From CAYURP01 sp964447175 (GTDB lineage: Bacteria; Zixibacteria; MSB-5A5; SM23-73-2), in NCBI GenBank assembly GCA_964447175.1, contig CAYURP010000069.1, forward strand, positions 1-8,438: a DNA stretch of 8,438 nucleotides, read 5' to 3'. Numbering within the stretch: position 1 is the first letter of the stretch; every line of letters starts with the position of its first letter. Below are positions 5,621-8,438 of the stretch, piece by piece. The notes under the pieces were generated by a model. It was not told the origin of the DNA. It saw only the letters and a list, made by a program, of their open reading frames with translations, and searched no databases. Both the position numbers and the translations under genes were made by a program.

Positions 5621-6115
5621 GTGATGGAAGTTAATATACGTTTGGCAGGGAAAGAAGACCTGGAAGCACTCTGCAGATTATATATAGAATTCCACGAGTT
5701 TCACGTCCGCGGGATTTTAGACAGATTAAGAAGTTTAGGCGATCCAGCGAAGTATGATTGTTCAGAGCTTCTTACCAAACTTGAAAAGATAATTAACCAG
5801 GAAGACTCAGAAATATTTTTGGCAGAAGTAGATCAAAAGCCAATAGGGTTAGCCGAAGTTTATATTCGAGAGGATAAGCCCGACCCTGCAAGAATCCAGC
5901 GTAGGTACGGGTATTTGCAGAGCTTGATAATAACAGAGCAGAGCCGTAAGCAGGGCACAGGCAAAAAGCTAATGCAGGCTGCTGAAATCTGGGCAAAACA
6001 AAAAGGAGCACTTGAGATAAAGCTGGATATATGGGAATTTGCCGCAGGTCCGTTTGATTTCTACCAGAATCTCGGTTATCGCACCCTCCGACGCACTTTA
6101 GTGCGAAAATTGTGA
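5621..6115 (+). CDS. GNAT family N-acetyltransferase, second copy
   Basis: A 164-aa GNAT protein. The acyl-CoA motif is YLQSLIITEQSRKQGTGKKLM (98-118), with R109-xx-G112-x-G114. The C-terminal motif B, DIWEFAAGPFDFYQNLGYRTLRRTLVRKL (136-164), includes Y148 and the common FYxxLGY pattern. The N-terminal LCRLYIEFHEFHVR resembles aminoglycoside-acetyltransferase-like GNATs, but the substrate cannot be read from sequence. It is not a recent duplicate of the preceding GNAT, as the two differ throughout. GTG at 5621 is chosen because AAAGG (5608-5612) lies 8 nt upstream; the ATG at 5624 is 11 nt away and equally possible. It follows the previous gene by 29 nt, probably in the same operon. No good intrinsic terminator follows: a small hairpin (CGCAC 6092-6096 / GTGCG 6101-6105) overlaps the gene's end without a T-run. 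Confidence 0.9.
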   Translation: MMEVNIRLAGKEDLEALCRLYIEFHEFHVRGILDRLRSLGDPAKYDCSELLTKLEKIINQEDSEIFLAEVDQKPIGLAEVYIREDKPDPARIQRRYGYLQSLIITEQSRKQGTGKKLMQAAEIWAKQKGALEIKLDIWEFAAGPFDFYQNLGYRTLRRTLVRKL

Positions 6116-6141
6116 TCTGATTTAACAACTGCATTTTTTAC

Positions 6142-6169
6142 TTGACAAACCCCTCTCTTCATATTAAAT
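6142..6169 (+). promoter_or_regulatory. candidate promoter of the EEP hydrolase gene
   Basis: A perfect TTGACA (6142-6147), a 16-bp spacer and TTAAAT (6164-6169, 4 of 6 matches). The predicted start near 6176 leaves a leader of about 200 nt before the ATG at 6378, the longest mRNA leader among the protein genes here. Confidence 0.5.
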
Positions 6170-6233
6170 ATTTCATTAAAACTGTCTTATTAAAGGCGGT
6201 AGGCTTTTTTGTATTTTAATATTCTCTAATTAG

Positions 6234-6278
6234 CCAGGGGCAAGCCTGGAATTCCCTCAGACTGCAAGTTGCAGCCTG
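6234..6278. repeat. paired hairpins in the EEP gene leader
   Basis: Hairpin one is CCAGG (6234-6238) / CCTGG (6245-6249). Hairpin two is CAG-A-CTGCA (6258-6266) / TGCAG-C-CTG (6270-6278), which becomes fully paired with a G-U on the minus strand. The wobble preference suggests the element may be read or maintained in the opposite orientation. The rest of the 6116-6377 gap is AT-rich. It also contains a perfect ribosome-binding sequence GGAGGTGA (6302-6309) with no start codon at proper spacing. Confidence 0.5.
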
Positions 6279-6377
6279 GGGTGTGTTTTAACCTTTTGCA
6301 GGGAGGTGAACATATAGGTTTGGTAAAATAAAGGACAGAAATTAAATAACCACTAATTCAAAAAGGAGGCTGCGAAA

Positions 6378-7352
6378 ATGCCAACCACCATTAAAATTGG
6401 TACTTTCAACCTAAATAACCTCTTTTCGCGCTACAACTTTGAGGGGGAAATCGCTGCAATACAGGATGCCGAGACCAATGTGGACAGCGAACTGAAGTAC
6501 GAATTCGGGCCACACGACACGTACAAGATCCGTACCTATAAAGGTAAGCTGGTCAGGGGCAAGGATACAGAGAAAACCAAGCTGGTTGCAAAGCGGGTCA
6601 AGGAGATGAACGTAGATGTGCTGGCCGTCCAGGAGGTAGAAGACATAGACATATTGAAACAGTTTAATCGTGATCAGCTTGACTCATTGTACCCTTATGT
6701 GATCTTGATCGAGGGGAACGATCCTCGTCTGATCGACGTAGGTATTTTATCCAAGTTTCCCATCGGAGGCATTACATCGTGGCAGAAAGCGGTTCATCGT
6801 GTCAACCCGGATCAAACCATTTTTGGCCGAGACCTACTTGAAGTGGAGATCATGAATGAATCAAGAAAACAGAAATTGTTCACCATCTTCAACAACCATC
6901 TGAAAAGTCATTTTGTGCCTTGGTATGACGATCCAGTGGCAGGTGAACTATCAAACAACGAGCGCCGCACCAATCAGTCTGAGAAGATTGCAGAAATTGT
7001 GAAAGAGAGAACTCGCCCCGATAGCCGCTTCATAATCCTAGGCGATATGAATGACCCACCTGATTCTGCTTGTCTTCAACCCTTCGTGGCAGACCCGGTA
7101 CTGAATCTGGTTAACGCATTGGAGAATCCCGCTGAGGTTGGACATCTGGACGCGGATCCACCACCACCTTCTGCGGCATGGACGCATCGATACAAACCCT
7201 CAGGCCAACCCGCCCAGTACGAACTATATGACCAGATATTGTTGAGTTCCCCACTTGCAGAAAAAATGACCGGAGCTTGGATTGGCCGCCGCAACAATCT
7301 AACAGGCGATGGCAGCGATCATGACCCGGTCTGGGTGGAGCTGCAATTGTAA
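6378..7352 (+). CDS. endonuclease/exonuclease/phosphatase (EEP) family hydrolase
   Basis: A 324-aa metal-dependent phosphodiesterase of the EEP (DNase I-like) fold. All family motifs are present in order: GTFNLNNLF (8-16, N11 or N13), LAVQEVED (82-89, metal ligand E86), RLIDVGILSKFPI (117-129, D120), FNNHLKSH (171-178, catalytic H174), ILGDMNDPPDS (220-230, D223 and N225), YDQILLS (284-290) and GDGSDHDPVWVEL (310-322, D314 and H315). The active site therefore looks intact. There is no signal peptide, so it is cytoplasmic; whether it cuts DNA, RNA or a phospho-ester small molecule is not evident. AGGAGG (6364-6369) sits 8 nt before the ATG, the strongest ribosome site in the window. Arginine codons are mainly CGN (14 of 17), unlike the AGR-rich DUF885 gene, and GC appears higher, suggesting a separate origin. 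It is a stand-alone gene ended by hairpins at 7374-7453. Confidence 0.93.
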   Translation: MPTTIKIGTFNLNNLFSRYNFEGEIAAIQDAETNVDSELKYEFGPHDTYKIRTYKGKLVRGKDTEKTKLVAKRVKEMNVDVLAVQEVEDIDILKQFNRDQLDSLYPYVILIEGNDPRLIDVGILSKFPIGGITSWQKAVHRVNPDQTIFGRDLLEVEIMNESRKQKLFTIFNNHLKSHFVPWYDDPVAGELSNNERRTNQSEKIAEIVKERTRPDSRFIILGDMNDPPDSACLQPFVADPVLNLVNALENPAEVGHLDADPPPPSAAWTHRYKPSGQPAQYELYDQILLSSPLAEKMTGAWIGRRNNLTGDGSDHDPVWVELQL

Positions 7353-7373
7353 TGCTTTCAAGCTGAGTAATAC

Positions 7374-7396
7374 GGGGTGGGATAAATTCCCACCCC
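7374..7396. repeat. GC-rich hairpin after the EEP gene
   Basis: GGGGTGGGA (7374-7382) and TCCCACCCC (7388-7396) form a perfect 9-bp stem with loop TAAAT, starting 22 nt after the stop codon. There is no T-run directly after it. It may protect the mRNA 3' end or be a REP-like unit. Confidence 0.7.
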
Positions 7397-7425
7397 TATG
7401 AATAAGACAACATACCCACCCATAG

Positions 7426-7453
7426 AGCAGGGAATTCATCGCTGCTTTTTTTT
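7426..7453 (+). terminator. probable intrinsic terminator of the EEP gene
   Basis: AGCAG (7426-7430) / CTGCT (7442-7446), an 11-nt loop, then eight T (7446-7453). The stem is short at 5 bp, but the T-tract is the longest on the plus strand nearby and follows the EEP stop by about 75 nt. Confidence 0.55.
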
Positions 7454-7465
7454 AATTAAATGATA

Positions 7466-7489
7466 CATCGGTATTATGAAATGCCGATG
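7466..7489. repeat. intergenic hairpin
   Basis: CATCGGTAT (7466-7474) / ATGCCGATG (7481-7489), 9 bp with one G-U on the plus strand and a 6-nt loop. First unit of the hairpin chain after the terminator. Confidence 0.6.
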
Positions 7490-7497
7490 CCTGCTTT

Positions 7498-7550
7498 TGC
7501 TTCGGGAATTCTTCCGCCTTTTGCGGAATCTTTAGGCTATTCCCGAAGCA
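7498..7550. repeat. nested double palindrome
   Basis: An outer perfect 12-bp stem TGCTTCGGGAAT (7498-7509) / ATTCCCGAAGCA (7539-7550) encloses a perfect inner 6-bp hairpin TTCCGC (7512-7517) / GCGGAA (7523-7528) with loop CTTTT. The inner hairpin sits off-centre, leaving ten unpaired bases on its 3' side. This is the strongest fold in the gap and could form a cruciform or a stable small RNA. Confidence 0.7.
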
Positions 7551-7558
7551 TCAAAAAC

Positions 7559-7615
7559 CCTCTGCTATGCGTAGAGGAGCTTTTATGGCTCCGACACCCA
7601 TTCAACAGGGTGGTC
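7559..7615. repeat. three short consecutive hairpins
   Basis: CCTCTGC (7559-7565) / GTAGAGG (7571-7577) with one wobble; GGAGC (7576-7580) / GCTCC (7588-7592); and GACACCC (7593-7599) / GGGTGGTC (7608-7615) with a one-base bulge. The first two share bases 7576-7577, so their ends compete. Individually modest, they are notable for lying end to end. Confidence 0.45.
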
Positions 7616-7633
7616 GGGCAGGGGTGCCCGACC
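7612..7633. repeat. GGTCGGGCA palindrome
   Basis: A perfect 9-bp stem GGTCGGGCA (7612-7620) / TGCCCGACC (7625-7633) with a GGGG loop. The composition, GC-rich in an AT-rich gap, is that of a REP-type extragenic palindrome. Confidence 0.65.
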
Positions 7634-7660
7634 TACGAAATATAATAATTTAAATTTTAG

Positions 7661-7700
7661 GGTAGACTAGTGGCATCTGCCACTGGTCAAAATATAATTC
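7661..7700. repeat. dispersed palindromic element, copy 2
   Basis: GACTAGTGGC (7665-7674) / GCCACTGGTC (7679-7688) form 10 bp with one wobble and loop ATCT. The unit and its AAAATATAATTC flank match 1298-1336, about 6.3 kb away in the same orientation. Two diverged copies support a mobile or dispersed repeat. Confidence 0.65.
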
Positions 7701-7710
7701 AGCCCCGTAA

Positions 7711-7729
7711 TCAGGGAACACTTCCCTGA
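7711..7729. repeat. TCAGGGAA palindrome
   Basis: A perfect 8-bp stem TCAGGGAA (7711-7718) / TTCCCTGA (7722-7729) with loop CAC. It is the last hairpin before the next gene's promoter, with 14 nt to the -35. No T-run follows. Confidence 0.6.
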
Positions 7730-7743
7730 CAACGGATTTCCTC

Positions 7744-7772
7744 TTGACAAGATATTGAATTTGTATTAGTAT
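7744..7772 (+). promoter_or_regulatory. promoter of the small membrane protein gene
   Basis: A perfect TTGACA (7744-7749), a 17-bp spacer and TAGTAT (7767-7772, 4 of 6). The predicted start falls around 7778-7780, at or just before the ATG at 7781, so the mRNA may be leaderless. Confidence 0.55.
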
Positions 7773-7780
7773 GCCTATGT

Positions 7781-8428
7781 ATGAGAGACAATTTGATAAG
7801 AATTGTAATAACCATTGTTGGTTTAATTGCTCTATGGCGGCTTTGGGGAACTCCCTATCAAATCCTGTGGTGGGCTATACTTATTCTGATAGTTCTAAGC
7901 TGGGTCACAACATTGATTATCAGAAAAGCTGCAATGTTTATTTTTATAGTCTGTCTGATATTAGCAGTAGCTGGAATAGTGCTTTCATATGTCGCGCCCC
8001 CTTTTGATGAGCAAATCTCAGAGTCTAAAATCAATCCTGAGGGAGTAACTTATAGTGATGATAAGGAAAATTGTAAGAAAGCGTTTTTATTCTTCATTAA
8101 TGCTTATAGTTTACAATGGGATGCGGATGGAAACAGATTTGAACTAGTAGGGAGGGAAGCGGAGCAATTAAAGGAATACATTCGTGCAGGCATAGAGAAT
8201 GCCAATAAGGTACCCGACACTTTTTTAGCTAAAATCCATCCATTTCTGCCGGAAGAATTCCGGGAGCATTTGGTCGCAGGTTGGAAGCTCTATCTTGAGG
8301 GACTGGATAAAAAGGATGAATCCATACAGAAAAAGGGAGTATTATTACTAATGCAATGGGAGGATTTCAAGGTAGATAACGTCGATCTATTATACAAGTC
8401 CATCATCAAAGAACCAGAGGAGCCATAA
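7781..8428 (+). CDS. hypothetical membrane protein, three predicted TM helices
   Basis: A 215-aa protein I do not recognise. The N-terminal third is strongly hydrophobic, with three likely membrane helices at about 5-22, 26-47 and 50-70, separated by short charged turns (R20; RKA 48-50). From about residue 73 the rest is a soluble, charged, mostly helical domain (PFDEQISESKINPEG..., then FLPEEFREHLVAGWKLYLEGLDKK). It ends with an acidic tail, IIKEPEEP. No catalytic motif or metal site is evident. No Shine-Dalgarno precedes the ATG, and the promoter at 7744-7772 would start transcription almost at the ATG, suggesting leaderless translation; the next Met (M52) would cut off the first two helices, so it is not a better start. 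It is separated from the EEP gene by the 428-nt hairpin region and is probably its own transcription unit. Confidence 0.75.
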   Translation: MRDNLIRIVITIVGLIALWRLWGTPYQILWWAILILIVLSWVTTLIIRKAAMFIFIVCLILAVAGIVLSYVAPPFDEQISESKINPEGVTYSDDKENCKKAFLFFINAYSLQWDADGNRFELVGREAEQLKEYIRAGIENANKVPDTFLAKIHPFLPEEFREHLVAGWKLYLEGLDKKDESIQKKGVLLLMQWEDFKVDNVDLLYKSIIKEPEEP

Positions 8429-8438
8429 TAGCTCCGAA

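Noticed and set aside
5793..6134. 113-codon minus-strand open frame
   Set aside because: Shadow of the second GNAT gene, whose motifs are clear on the plus strand.
6191..6217. Possible terminator before the T-run at about 6205
   Set aside because: The AGGC segments before the T-run are direct copies, not inverted, so no stem forms.
7460..7645. 61-codon plus-strand open frame
   Set aside because: It is built from the hairpin repeats at 7466-7633, has no ribosome site, and its composition follows the palindromes.
7771..8007. 78-codon plus-strand frame starting 10 nt before the membrane protein
   Set aside because: Overlaps the membrane-protein gene in another frame. The 7781 frame is much longer and gives coherent membrane helices.

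Overview
The window is bacterial chromosomal DNA of moderate to low GC. It begins inside a 16S rRNA gene and carries consensus sigma-70-type promoters (TTGACA...TATAAT). The proteins and rRNA suggest an uncultured lineage, but about 346 nt of 16S 5' end read by eye does not fix a phylum; searching that fragment against an rRNA database would. I see no prophage, CRISPR array, transposase or recognisable defence system.

Left part, all minus strand: a large two-domain GNAT-type acyltransferase-like protein (2209-3330), a secreted protein with a possible LolA/RseB-like fold (1347-2120), tRNA-Thr(CGT) (988-1060), then the 5' end of the 16S rRNA gene (1-346). The rRNA gene has a near-ideal promoter (623-651) and a leader of about 270 nt. 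That leader holds two boxA-like motifs, a long hairpin and an overlapping intrinsic-terminator-like hairpin that ends where boxA begins. The arrangement resembles an attenuator. The tRNA gene is bracketed by two inverted arrays of four 7-nt repeats.

Right part, all plus strand: a divergent promoter region (3331-3462) feeds a compact operon of a DUF885 metallopeptidase (3463-5121), a GNAT acetyltransferase overlapping it by ATGA (5118-5591), and a second GNAT 29 nt later (5621-6115). The three may act together in peptide or amine processing, but that is inference. Next, with its own promoter and a leader of about 200 nt, is an endonuclease/exonuclease/phosphatase (EEP) family hydrolase (6378-7352). 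Its arginine codon use differs from the DUF885 gene, which hints at separate ancestry. Last is a small unrecognised membrane protein (7781-8428) whose promoter places the transcription start almost on its ATG.

The intergenic spaces are unusually rich in palindromes. The 428-nt gap at 7353-7780 is nearly a continuous chain of hairpins. One of them has a diverged copy at 1298-1336, so the gaps probably hold dispersed REP/MITE-like elements. The points most worth a second look are the rRNA leader and this hairpin chain.
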